Part shown: positions 1 through 5,703 of the stretch, one piece after another
Layout: the number at the start of each line of letters is the position of its first letter
How positions within the stretch are numbered: position 1 is the stretch's first letter
Assembly (NCBI GenBank): GCA_964523945.1
Contig: CAZGBU010000067.1
Location: 1-11,446, forward strand
Reading direction: 5' to 3'
DNA: 11,446 nt
DNA from: CAKTOF01 sp964523945
GTDB lineage: Bacteria; Bacillota; Clostridia; Oscillospirales; Oscillospiraceae
The notes under the pieces: generated by a model
Told to the model about the DNA's origin: nothing
Database searches by the model: none
What the model saw: the letters and a program-made list of their open reading frames with translations, nothing else
Translations under genes and position numbers: made by a program

Positions 1-83
1 CTGTAATATGTACAAATTGCCAACAGATGATTTGCTGACCCGGCGCATGCTTCGCCCGCGCGGCGCGCCCCGCGTCTGGTATG

Positions 84-118
84 AAAAAGCCCGTCCCGCA
101 GGGGTCGGGCTTTTCCGG
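84..118. terminator. Bidirectional intrinsic terminator
   Basis: A 9-bp perfect stem (AAAAGCCCG at 85-93 with CGGGCTTTT at 106-114) is extended inside by CCC/GGG. It has an A-run on the left and a T-run on the right, so it can stop transcription in both directions. It probably ends a gene lying left of the window. The first bases (ctgtaa) could be that gene's stop codon, but this cannot be decided. Nothing else is visible in 1-83. Confidence 0.75.
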
Positions 119-139
119 TGCTTTTTTCTGTGTTATGAT
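111..139 (+). promoter_or_regulatory. Possible extended -10 promoter of the sigma factor gene
   Basis: TATGAT at 134-139 is preceded by TGT (131-133), an extended -10. The -35 position 17 bp upstream (TTTTCC, 111-116) is poor and overlaps the terminator stem. The transcript would have a leader of about 75 nt before the ATG at 223. No convincing ECF-type promoter (GGAAC...CGTC) was seen. Confidence 0.35.
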
Positions 140-222
140 AGAAAAAACCGGAATTTTTCTGTCATATCTCCGGCCGGATTGCGAGAGATCAGGTGAGAGG
201 ACCGCGGAGAGGGGGAACCGCC

Positions 223-801
223 ATGGACGATGCTGCCATTGTCGCGCTGTACTGGGCGTGCGACCCGCAGGCCGTCGCGCACTCGCAGCACAAGTACGGG
301 CCGTACTGCTTCACCGTCGCCAACCATATGCTCGGCAGCCGCGAGGACGCCGAGGAATGCGTCAACGACACCTGGCTGCACGCCTGGAACAACATGCCGC
401 CGCAGCGGCCGGGCGTGCTGCGGCTGTTCCTGGCCAAGCTGACGCGGCGCGCCGCAATCAGCCGCTACCGCGCGCGGACGGCCGAAAAACGCGGCGGCGG
501 GGAGCTGCCGCTCGCGCTCGACGAGCTGGGCGAATGCATCGCCAGCGAGACAGACGTCGAGGGTGAAGCCATCGCTGCGGCGCTCGGCGCGGCGATCCGC
601 CGCTTCGTGCGGGCGCTGCCCACGCGCGAGGGCGACGTGTTCTGCCGCCGGTACTTTTTCACCGAGCCGGTCGCGGATATCGCCCGGCGCTACGGCCTGA
701 GCGAGAACCACACCGCCGTACTGCTCCGCCGCACGCGCGCGCGGCTGAAGCAGTATCTCATCGAGGAGGGATGGATGGATGAACCGGGAAGATCTGTATG
801 A
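223..801 (+). CDS. RNA polymerase sigma factor, sigma-70/ECF-like
   Basis: This 192-residue protein has the two-domain layout of small alternative sigma factors, which direct core RNA polymerase to a dedicated promoter set. Region 2 lies at about residues 25-60 and includes SREDAEECVNDTWLHAWNN, the usual 'reDAEd.vqdtfl.aw' core helix. A linker of about 50 residues follows. Region 4 lies at about 135-180, with a helix-turn-helix (VADIARRYGLSENHTAVLLRR) that would read the -35 element. ATG 223 is chosen over GTG 193 because it has a purine-rich site (GGAGAGGGGG, 206-215) at suitable spacing. The stop overlaps the next gene by 23 bp, so the two are almost certainly translated together. The partner is a membrane protein with a short basic cytoplasmic tail, the position where an anti-sigma or sensor normally sits. 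The regulon is unknown. Confidence 0.9.
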   Translation: MDDAAIVALYWACDPQAVAHSQHKYGPYCFTVANHMLGSREDAEECVNDTWLHAWNNMPPQRPGVLRLFLAKLTRRAAISRYRARTAEKRGGGELPLALDELGECIASETDVEGEAIAAALGAAIRRFVRALPTREGDVFCRRYFFTEPVADIARRYGLSENHTAVLLRRTRARLKQYLIEEGWMDEPGRSV

Positions 802-2212
802 GAGCATGGAAGACATTGACGACGCCGTTCTGACGCGGAGCGAGCGGCGGCGGCGCAGGCCCTGGTGGATCGGCGCGGCCGCGGCGGCCGTTGCTGTCGC
901 GGTGGCCGTCGGCCTGGTGCTGCGGCCGGACGGGAGCGGCCAGCTCGCCTCCGCCTTCGCCATCGCCGAGGCGGACTATCCCGAGATGGCGCCGTATCCG
1001 GACGAGTCGGCCTATTGGGACGATTCCGGCACGTTTGACGATGACGGCTTCTACGAGGCGTACGACGCCTGGCGGGCGTCGCGGCAGGCGCTGCCGCAGA
1101 CCGCGTCGGTGGACGGGACGTTCCTGCGCGAGAGCATCCGGCAGTTCCTGTCCGGCGCGGGGACGGAAAACCGCGCCTATTCGCCGCTGAACGTCTACCT
1201 CGCGCTGGCGATGCTGGCGGAGCTGACAGACGGCGAGAGCCGCGCGCAGATCCTCGCGCTGCTCGGCGCGGCGGACATTGAGACGCTGCGCGCGCAGGCG
1301 GGCGAGGTCTGGGAAGCGAACTACCGGGCGGACGGCGCGACGACCTGCATCCTGGCCGACTCCGTCTGGCTGGATGCGGACATCGCCTATGTGCCCGGGA
1401 CGATGCAGACGCTCGCCGCCGATTATTATGCGTCCTCGTTTCAGGGCGAGATGGGCTCGGATGCGTATAACGACGAACTGCGGCGCTGGCTGAGCGTGCA
1501 GACCGGCGGGCTGCTGGACGATCAGATCGCGGACATCTCGCTCAGCGCGGACACCGTGCTCGCGCTGGCGACGACGCTGTATTACCAGGCGAAGTGGGCC
1601 GCGGCGTTCCCGGAGGAAAACACCGCGCCGGACACGTTCCACGCGGCGGACGGCGACCGGACCTGTGATTTTATGCGCACGAGCATGTCGGGCAGCTATT
1701 ACTGGGGCGACCGGTTCAGTGCGGTGGGGCTGTGGCTGGAAAACGGCGGCGGCACGATGTGGCTGCTCCTGCCCGACGAGGGCGTGACGCCGGAGGACCT
1801 GCTTGCCGACGACGAGGCGATGGCGTTCGCGCTCGCAGACGGGGACTGGGAGAACCGGCAGAGCCTGCTGATCCATCTGTCGATGCCGAAGTTTGACATC
1901 GCGTCGCAGATCGACCTGCGCGAGGGGCTGCAGGCGCTCGGCGTGACCGACGTGTTTGACCCGGCCGTGTCCGATTTTTCGCCGGCGACAGAGGAAGTGG
2001 ACGGGATTTTCGTCTCGCAGGCGCTGCACGGCGTGCGCGTGGCCGCCGACGAGGAGGGGCTGACCGCCGCGGCCTATACGGTGATGGCCGCAGATGGGAC
2101 CAGTGGGCCGCCGGATGACGAGATCGACTTTGTGCTCGACCGGCCGTTCGTGTTCGTGCTGACCGGCAGCAGCGGCCTGCCGCTGCTGGCCGGCATCGTC
2201 AACACGCCGTAG
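779..2212 (+). CDS. Membrane-anchored serpin with anti-sigma-like N-terminus
   Basis: The protein has 477 residues. Residues 1-28 are a short charged tail with an RRRRR run, residues 29-48 are one transmembrane segment (IGAAAAAVAVAVAVGLVL), and the rest should lie outside the membrane. The outer part is a serpin, the suicide-type serine/cysteine protease inhibitor fold. Evidence is SPLNVYLALAMLAELTDGES near residue 140, a central YYQAKWAAAFP strand, the hinge EEGLTAAAY at 425-433, and the C-terminal DRPFVFVLT...GIVNTP signature at 454-477. A low-complexity acidic linker follows the membrane segment. ATG 779 is preceded by GAGGAGGG (763-770) and overlaps the sigma gene, which suggests translational coupling. 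The short N-terminus (NREDLYESMEDIDD) resembles the cytoplasmic tails of sigma-coupled membrane proteins in Clostridia. That resemblance is my inference. The serpin assignment is firm; whether it inhibits proteases or senses them is open. Confidence 0.9.
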   Translation: MNREDLYESMEDIDDAVLTRSERRRRRPWWIGAAAAAVAVAVAVGLVLRPDGSGQLASAFAIAEADYPEMAPYPDESAYWDDSGTFDDDGFYEAYDAWRASRQALPQTASVDGTFLRESIRQFLSGAGTENRAYSPLNVYLALAMLAELTDGESRAQILALLGAADIETLRAQAGEVWEANYRADGATTCILADSVWLDADIAYVPGTMQTLAADYYASSFQGEMGSDAYNDELRRWLSVQTGGLLDDQIADISLSADTVLALATTLYYQAKWAAAFPEENTAPDTFHAADGDRTCDFMRTSMSGSYYWGDRFSAVGLWLENGGGTMWLLLPDEGVTPEDLLADDEAMAFALADGDWENRQSLLIHLSMPKFDIASQIDLREGLQALGVTDVFDPAVSDFSPATEEVDGIFVSQALHGVRVAADEEGLTAAAYTVMAADGTSGPPDDEIDFVLDRPFVFVLTGSSGLPLLAGIVNTP

Positions 2213-2262
2213 CTGCGCGGCGCGGTAACTCCCGTCTGTCGGGGCGCCGCAGGGAAAATTTT
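2213..2262 (+). terminator. Possible terminator after the serpin gene
   Basis: CTGCGCGGCGC just after the stop can pair imperfectly, with a bulged base, with GGCGCCGCAG (2243-2252). AAAATTTT follows. The loop is long and the T-tract short, so this is weak. Confidence 0.3.
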
Positions 2263-2273
2263 CTGCGGAAAGG

Positions 2274-2302
2274 TTGACAAGCGTCTACCTTTCTGCTACC
2301 CT
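2274..2302 (+). promoter_or_regulatory. Promoter of the BlaI-type repressor gene
   Basis: A consensus -35 TTGACA (2274-2279) is separated by 17 bp from TACCCT (2297-2302), which is preceded by TGC, an extended -10. The predicted leader is about 30 nt. The -10 and start region are covered by the operator at 2283-2330, so the gene is probably autorepressed. Confidence 0.75.
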
Positions 2303-2330
2303 GAAGGTAGACATTTGACTACCTTCAGGG
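2283..2330. promoter_or_regulatory. Three-half-site BlaI-type operator
   Basis: CCCTGAAGGTAG (2299-2310) and CTACCTTCAGGG (2319-2330) form a perfect 12-bp inverted repeat around an 8-bp centre. A further half-site, GTCTACCTT (2283-2291), is a perfect 9-bp inverted match to AAGGTAGAC (2305-2313). The core half-site (A)CTACCTT thus occurs three times across the promoter and start region. BlaI/MecI/CopY repressors bind dyads at their own promoters, and the gene 10 bp downstream encodes such a protein. Confidence 0.8.
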
Positions 2331-2339
2331 GGCGATGGG

Positions 2340-2732
2340 ATGAAACCGCACACGAGCCTGTCCGACGGCGAATGGAAGCTGATGAACTGCCTGTGGGAGA
2401 GCGCGCCGCGCACGATCACCGAGCTGGTGCATGCGCTTGCGCCCGCGACGGGCTGGAGCAAGCACACAGTGATCACGATGCTCTCCCGGCTCGAGGAAAA
2501 GGGCGCGGTGGCGCATCAGGACGGCGCGCGCGCCAAGCGCTACTACCCGGTTCTGGCGCGCGAGGACGCCGCGCGCGACGAGACGAACCACTTCCTGCAG
2601 AAGGTCTATGGCGGCTCGCTCGGCCTGATGATGAGCGCGATGGTGCGCGGCGGCGCGCTGCGGGAGGACGACCGGGCCGCGCTGTCCGCGCTGCTGCGCG
2701 AGCTGGAAGGGGGCGGCGACGATGACGCTTGA
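2340..2732 (+). CDS. BlaI/MecI/CopY-family transcriptional repressor
   Basis: At 130 residues it is the normal length for the family. The winged helix fills about residues 5-75: LSDGEWKLMNCLWE, then helix 2-3 TITELVHAL...GWSKHTVITMLSRLEEKGAV, then the wing HQDGARAKRYYPV. The C-terminal dimerisation helices start near residue 78 (ARDETNHFLQKVYGGSL). Family members repress their own operon until a partner M56 membrane protease triggers their cleavage. The Asn-Phe bond cut in staphylococcal BlaI has no counterpart here. ATG 2340 has AGGGGG at 2327-2332. The gene overlaps the start of the M56 gene (ATG 2722) by 11 bp, the usual blaI-blaR1 arrangement. Because that partner is broken, the repressor may now be uninducible or respond to another protease. 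Confidence 0.92.
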   Translation: MKPHTSLSDGEWKLMNCLWESAPRTITELVHALAPATGWSKHTVITMLSRLEEKGAVAHQDGARAKRYYPVLAREDAARDETNHFLQKVYGGSLGLMMSAMVRGGALREDDRAALSALLRELEGGGDDDA

Positions 2733-3356
2733 ATGGCTGACCGGCGCGACGGCGCTGACGCTGTTCGTGCTGGCCGTGCGTGCGCTGGCCGGCGCGCGGA
2801 TCAGCGCGCGCGCGATGCGCTGTGGCTGATTGTCGCGGTGCGGCTGCTCGTGCCGGTGAGCTTCGGCCAGAGCGCGCTCTCGCCGGCGAGCCTGCTTGCG
2901 CCGGCGCCGGCCGCATCCGCAGCCCCCGCGCAGACGGCGGCGCAGACCGCGGCGGAGCCGTCCGCCGGCGCAGTGGATTTCAATGGACCGGCCGCGCCGG
3001 CCGCCGGATCGGACGGCGCGGCCGGCACCACCCCCGCGTGGCCCGACACCGCGGGCGCATCCGATGCGCCGTCTGCTTCGCCGCAGCCGTCGGCCGCGCC
3101 GCGCTGGACGGACCGGCTGCGCGCTGCGCTGCCTGCCATCTGGCTGTGCGGCATAGCCGTGGCAGCCGGGTGGTTCGCGCTGTGCAACGCGCTGTTTTAC
3201 CGCCGGGTGCGGCGGACGCGCCGGCTGCTCGGCCATGCGGGGAAAACCGTCGTCTATCTGGCCGACGTGCCCGCGCCGTGCCTGTTCGGGCTGGTGCGGC
3301 CTGGTCGATGCGGCCGGCCGCTGGGCGCCCGGGACGGACGACAATGCGGCGATTGA
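2722..3356 (+). pseudogene. Broken M56/BlaR1-type membrane protease, N-terminal part
   Basis: Translation from ATG 2722 gives a first membrane helix (GATALTLFVLAVRALAG) and stops at 2827 after 35 codons. The family sequence resumes in another frame from about 2812: DALWLIVAVRLLVPVSF (second helix), a long Ala/Pro-rich loop, AIWLCGIAVAAGWFALC (third helix, near 3140-3190), then RRVRRTRRLLG and PCLFGLVRP. The last block is the conserved BlaR1/M56 'SPxxxGlxrP' site just before the catalytic domain. The expected HEXXH zinc-binding helix and fourth membrane helix are absent, and this frame ends at 3356. The first break falls in an 11-nt GC run (2804-2814), where a 2-nt slip or a 1-nt loss would restore the frame. 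As written it cannot make an active protease. A downstream ATG at 2733 opens the second frame but would give a false N-terminus. Confidence 0.7.
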
Positions 3357-4086
3357 CGCGCTGCTGGCGGCGAGCGCATTGCTGCCGGACGAGACGGGCG
3401 CGCGGGAGAAATTCCTGATTGACTGCTGGGCTTGTCTGCTCGCGCACGACGGCGCGTTGGACGGCCGCACCTGGGCGGACTCAGACGCGCTGAGCGGCGT
3501 GTTCGGCGCGATGACGAGCCGGCTCGGCGGGCTGGACATGCCGCTGGAAACCGAGACGCTCGGCGAATGGTGGGCGGAATATCTGGCGCTGGCGCACCGG
3601 TCCTTCGCGGCAGATTCCCCCTGCCCGGACGACACGGACGACGCGCTGGCCTGGACGCTCGCGCAGATGAGCCGCACCTCGCCCACCGCGACATCGATCT
3701 ATCTGCGCCTGACCGACGGCACGACGACAAAGACGGAGGCGGCGGCGACGATCGATGCCGTCGCCCCCTGGGAGGACGCGGAGCTGCGCATACTCGCACA
3801 GGCGGCCGCCGCGCGCGCGGCGGAGCTGGACGCGCTCGGCCTGTTTGCGCTGGATGCGGTCTGGACGATCGATTTGCAGGACGGCGGGTTTGTCCTCGCC
3901 ATGACGGCGGCGGACGGCACCATGCTCGTGCTCTCGTCCGGCGACGCCGTTGCCGGGGATCCGGCCGCCGATGACGCAGCCGGGGCAGGCGCCAGCGACA
4001 CCATAGACGCCGCCGCAGCGGCCGATGATGCGGCCTGGATCGTAACGGACGACGATCTGGTCACGCCGGACGGCGTCTCCGCCTGA
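3235..4086 (+). CDS. Unrecognised protein, probably the 3' part of a decayed fusion
   Basis: This open frame codes for up to 283 residues. Its first 21 or so overlap the M56 remnant in another frame and look like nonsense, so the meaningful part probably starts near 3301 (LVDAAGRW). I do not recognise the family. It is acidic and alanine-rich, with no membrane helix and no metalloprotease motif. A repeat-like beta stretch (LDAVWTIDLQDGGFVLAMTA, about residues 205-224) precedes a low-complexity Asp/Ala tail. There is no credible ribosome site at 3235, so it was probably once read through from the upstream gene. It may be the extracellular C-terminal domain of the original M56 sensor left after an internal deletion, or a different gene joined to it. 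It ends 15 bp before the convergent reductase gene, with no terminator visible between them. Confidence 0.4.
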   Translation: MRGKPSSIWPTCPRRACSGWCGLVDAAGRWAPGTDDNAAIDALLAASALLPDETGAREKFLIDCWACLLAHDGALDGRTWADSDALSGVFGAMTSRLGGLDMPLETETLGEWWAEYLALAHRSFAADSPCPDDTDDALAWTLAQMSRTSPTATSIYLRLTDGTTTKTEAAATIDAVAPWEDAELRILAQAAAARAAELDALGLFALDAVWTIDLQDGGFVLAMTAADGTMLVLSSGDAVAGDPAADDAAGAGASDTIDAAAAADDAAWIVTDDDLVTPDGVSA

Positions 4087-4101
4087 CGCGGCGGGCGCGG
4101 C

Positions 4102-4935
4102 TCACCACTGCATGGCAGCCTCTGCCAGCGCGGGGTCCGCGGGCCGTCCGATCATGGGCGCGGCGGCGTCCAGCGCAGCCAGCCGCGCCAGCTCATCCGC
4201 GCGCAGTTCGAAGTCGAACAGGCCGGCATTCTCCCGAATGCGGTCCGCGTGGGCGGACTTGGGGATGACGGTCATGCCGCTCTGGATCAGAAAGCGCAGG
4301 GCCGTCTGCGCGGGCGTCTTGCCGTGCGCCGCCGCGATCTCCACCAGGGCGGGTTCCCGGAACATCTCGTTTTTCCGGCCCTGCCCCAGGGGGGCGTAGG
4401 CCATGTGGCGCACGCCGTACTTCTCCAGCCATGCATGCTCCTGTCTGCGCTGGCAGAGCAGGTGCGTCTCGATCTGATCCACCGCGGGGACGATCTCGTT
4501 GAACTCGATCAGATCGATCAGCCGGTCCGGGTCAAAGTTGGACACGCCGATGGCGCGGATTTTTCCCTCCCGCTGCAGCGCCTCCAGCGTCCGCCAGGCG
4601 GCATAGTAATTGCCAAAGGGCCAGTGGAGCAGCACCAGATCGAGGTAATCAGTCCGCAGCTTTCTGAGGGATTCCTCCACCGTCCGGCGGGCGCGCTCAT
4701 AAGAGCGGAAGTTCACCTTGGTGACCAGGAACAGGGTTTCCCGGGGAACGCCGCTTTTCGCCACGGCGCCGCCCGCCGCCGCCTCGTTGCCGTAGGCTTC
4801 CGCCGTGTCGATCATGCGATAGCCGGCGTGGAGGGCGGCAAGAACGCTGTCCTCGCACACCGGTCCGTTCATCAGAAAGGTGCCGAAGCCCAGTACGGGC
4901 ATCTCCACGCCGTTGTTCAGGGTGATGGTATTCAT
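4102..4935 (-). CDS. Aldo/keto reductase
   Basis: This 277-residue cytosolic NAD(P)H-dependent oxidoreductase would reduce aldehydes or ketones to alcohols. The family (beta/alpha)8 landmarks are all present: the opening GFGTFLMN (16-23), catalytic Asp43 and Tyr48 in DTAEAYGN, Lys73 in LVTKVNF, His104 in LVLLHWP, then AIGVSNF and VDQIETH. The cofactor end follows (YAPLGQG and VIPKSAHADRIREN). Length and spacing match the short AKR5/2,5-diketogluconate-reductase-like branch. ATG 4935 is chosen over an upstream ATG at 5001 because AGGAGG sits just before it and MNTITLNNGVEMP is the standard N-terminus. It is divergent from a MerR-type gene, and its promoter has MerR-type geometry. The role is therefore probably inducible detoxification of a reactive carbonyl; the substrate cannot be told. 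Confidence 0.95.
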   Translation of the reverse strand: MNTITLNNGVEMPVLGFGTFLMNGPVCEDSVLAALHAGYRMIDTAEAYGNEAAAGGAVAKSGVPRETLFLVTKVNFRSYERARRTVEESLRKLRTDYLDLVLLHWPFGNYYAAWRTLEALQREGKIRAIGVSNFDPDRLIDLIEFNEIVPAVDQIETHLLCQRRQEHAWLEKYGVRHMAYAPLGQGRKNEMFREPALVEIAAAHGKTPAQTALRFLIQSGMTVIPKSAHADRIRENAGLFDFELRADELARLAALDAAAPMIGRPADPALAEAAMQW

Positions 4936-4966
4936 GATGGTTCCTCCTGTCGATGGGTCCGGGCAC

Positions 4967-4995
4967 TTGAAGGCTCGTTCTGTTTCTGCTATCAT
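4967..4995 (+). promoter_or_regulatory. Promoter of the MerR-family gene
   Basis: TTGAAG (4967-4972), a 17-bp spacer and TATCAT (4990-4995) with an extended TGC. Initiation would fall near 5002, just left of the dyad at 5008-5022, so a bound regulator would repress its own synthesis. Confidence 0.55.
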
Positions 4996-4996
4996 G

Positions 4997-5027
4997 AGCA
5001 TAGCAAGTTCGGGTAACCCGAAGTCAA
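4997..5027 (-). promoter_or_regulatory. MerR-type promoter of the aldo/keto reductase
   Basis: Read on the - strand: TTGACT (5027-5022), then a 19-bp spacer, then TATGCT (5002-4997). The overlong 19-bp spacer containing a dyad is the hallmark of promoters that MerR proteins activate by DNA distortion. Confidence 0.85.
5008..5022. promoter_or_regulatory. MerR-family operator
   Basis: TTCGGGTAACCCGAA is a perfect 7+1+7 palindrome inside the 19-bp spacer of the reductase promoter and just downstream of the merR start site. The adjacent divergent MerR-type protein is the obvious ligand. Confidence 0.85.
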
Positions 5028-5060
5028 CACCCTTTTGAAAAAATCTTTGGAGAGAATGCC

Positions 5061-5495
5061 ATGACCTATACGCTCAAGCAGTTTGCGGAGATGTTCCACA
5101 CGACGGCGCACACCATCCGCTATTATACCGACGAGGGCCTTTTGCCCTGCCGCCGGGACGGAGCCAACCGCCGGGTATTCGACGAGGAGTCGGTCAACTG
5201 GATGCAGGGCATCATCTGCCTGAAGGGCTGCGGGGCGTCCATCGAGGACATCCGGGAGTACTGCGCCCTGTGCCGCCTGCCCGAGTCCCGGGAGATCCTC
5301 TGCGCCCGGTATCAGATCATCCTGCGCCAGCGGGAGCGGGCCTATCAGCGGATCCGGGAGGCCGAAGCCACGGCGGCCTATATGGACGAGAAAGCGGCCC
5401 ACTACGAGCAGATCCTCTCCGGCCTGATCCCTGACGACAGCAACCCGCAGCGCTGGACGGCGGACACCCGCCCGGCAATGCACACAGCGGAATAA
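5061..5495 (+). CDS. MerR-family transcriptional regulator
   Basis: The protein has 144 residues. The N-terminal winged helix starts at once (MTYTLKQFAEMFHTTAHTIRYYTDEGLLPCRRDGANRRVF, residues 1-40), with the family IRYYtdeGLL core. A second helix pair follows (WMQGIICLKGCGASIEDIREY), then a long dimerisation coiled coil (about 85-125). Cysteines lie at 30, 53, 57, 68, 71 and 81. Cys53 falls about where the single sensing cysteine of AdhR/NmlR-type aldehyde sensors lies. That position match is by eye and is an inference. The ribosome site is GGAGAG (5048-5053). Divergent pairing with an aldo/keto reductase is the standard arrangement for carbonyl- or electrophile-stress regulators. It should activate the reductase and limit itself through the shared dyad. 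Confidence 0.93.
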   Translation: MTYTLKQFAEMFHTTAHTIRYYTDEGLLPCRRDGANRRVFDEESVNWMQGIICLKGCGASIEDIREYCALCRLPESREILCARYQIILRQRERAYQRIREAEATAAYMDEKAAHYEQILSGLIPDDSNPQRWTADTRPAMHTAE

Positions 5496-5513
5496 GCAGC
5501 AGCGCAGGCCGCA

Positions 5514-5548
5514 GGCGGGCCGCCCGGGTGGGGCGGCCCGCCTTTTCT
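5514..5548 (+). terminator. Intrinsic terminator of the MerR-family gene
   Basis: A perfect 11-bp stem GGCGGGCCGCC (5514-5524) / GGCGGCCCGCC (5532-5542) has an 8-nt loop and is followed by TTTTCTGT. It lies about 20 bp after the stop codon. Confidence 0.9.
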
Positions 5549-5565
5549 GTGCACGGCAGCCGGTT

Positions 5566-5617
5566 CGCATACGAAGTTATTCATTCTGCGCATATGAATC
5601 CCGCCAGAATATTCATA
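5566..5617. repeat. Cluster of putative regulator half-sites upstream of the SnoaL-like operon
   Basis: CGCATACGAA (5566-5575) and CGCATATGAA (5589-5598) are direct repeats 23 bp apart. TATGAAT (5593-5599) is a perfect inverted match to ATTCATA (5611-5617). A further ATTCAT lies at 5579-5584, and GAATATTC (5607-5614) is itself a palindrome. This A/T-rich patch in a GC-rich region, 20-70 bp upstream of the -35, looks like an activator-binding region. The regulator is not encoded nearby. Confidence 0.5.
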
Positions 5618-5624
5618 AGAAATA

Positions 5625-5646
5625 CCGGAAAAACGATTGTTTCCGG
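5625..5646. promoter_or_regulatory. Inverted repeat overlapping the -35 of the SnoaL-like operon
   Basis: CCGGAAA (5625-5631) and TTTCCGG (5640-5646) are a perfect 7-bp inverted repeat around 8 bp, overlapping the -35 hexamer at 5637-5642. The position fits a repressor or activator operator. There is no T-tract, so it is not a terminator. Confidence 0.5.
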
Positions 5647-5665
5647 CGGATGGGTGTGCTATGCT
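5637..5665 (+). promoter_or_regulatory. Promoter of the SnoaL-like operon
   Basis: TTGTTT (5637-5642), a 17-bp spacer, and TATGCT (5660-5665) preceded by TGTGC, an extended -10. The leader is about 30 nt. The start codon at 5704 has AAGGAAGGA in front of it. Confidence 0.7.
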
Positions 5666-5703
5666 TAGCATGACAATAAAATCCAGCAGAAAGGAAGGAT
5701 TCG

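Noticed and set aside
146..173. ECF-type autoregulated promoter or operator before the sigma gene (GGAATTT, and CCGGA/TCCGG repeat)
   Set aside because: No CGTC-like -10 lies at the right distance, and the 5-bp repeat is too short to support in GC-rich DNA.
193..222. GTG 193 as the start of the sigma factor
   Set aside because: The added ten residues (MRGPRRGGTA) are unlike the family, and the ribosome site falls just before ATG 223 instead.
2890..3110. Ala/Pro-rich stretch as a separate repeat protein or secretion linker
   Set aside because: It lies between the second and third membrane helices of the M56 remnant in one continuous frame, so it is read as a diverged loop.
758..3686. Long open frames antisense to the serpin and the BlaI/M56 region (423 and 453 codons)
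   Set aside because: They lie opposite genes with clear family motifs, lack ribosome sites, and have the Arg/Ala/Pro-rich composition of GC-rich antisense shadows.
4936..5001. Upstream ATG at 5001 extending the aldo/keto reductase by 22 residues
   Set aside because: That start overlaps the promoter -10 and lacks a ribosome site; AGGAGG marks the ATG at 4935.
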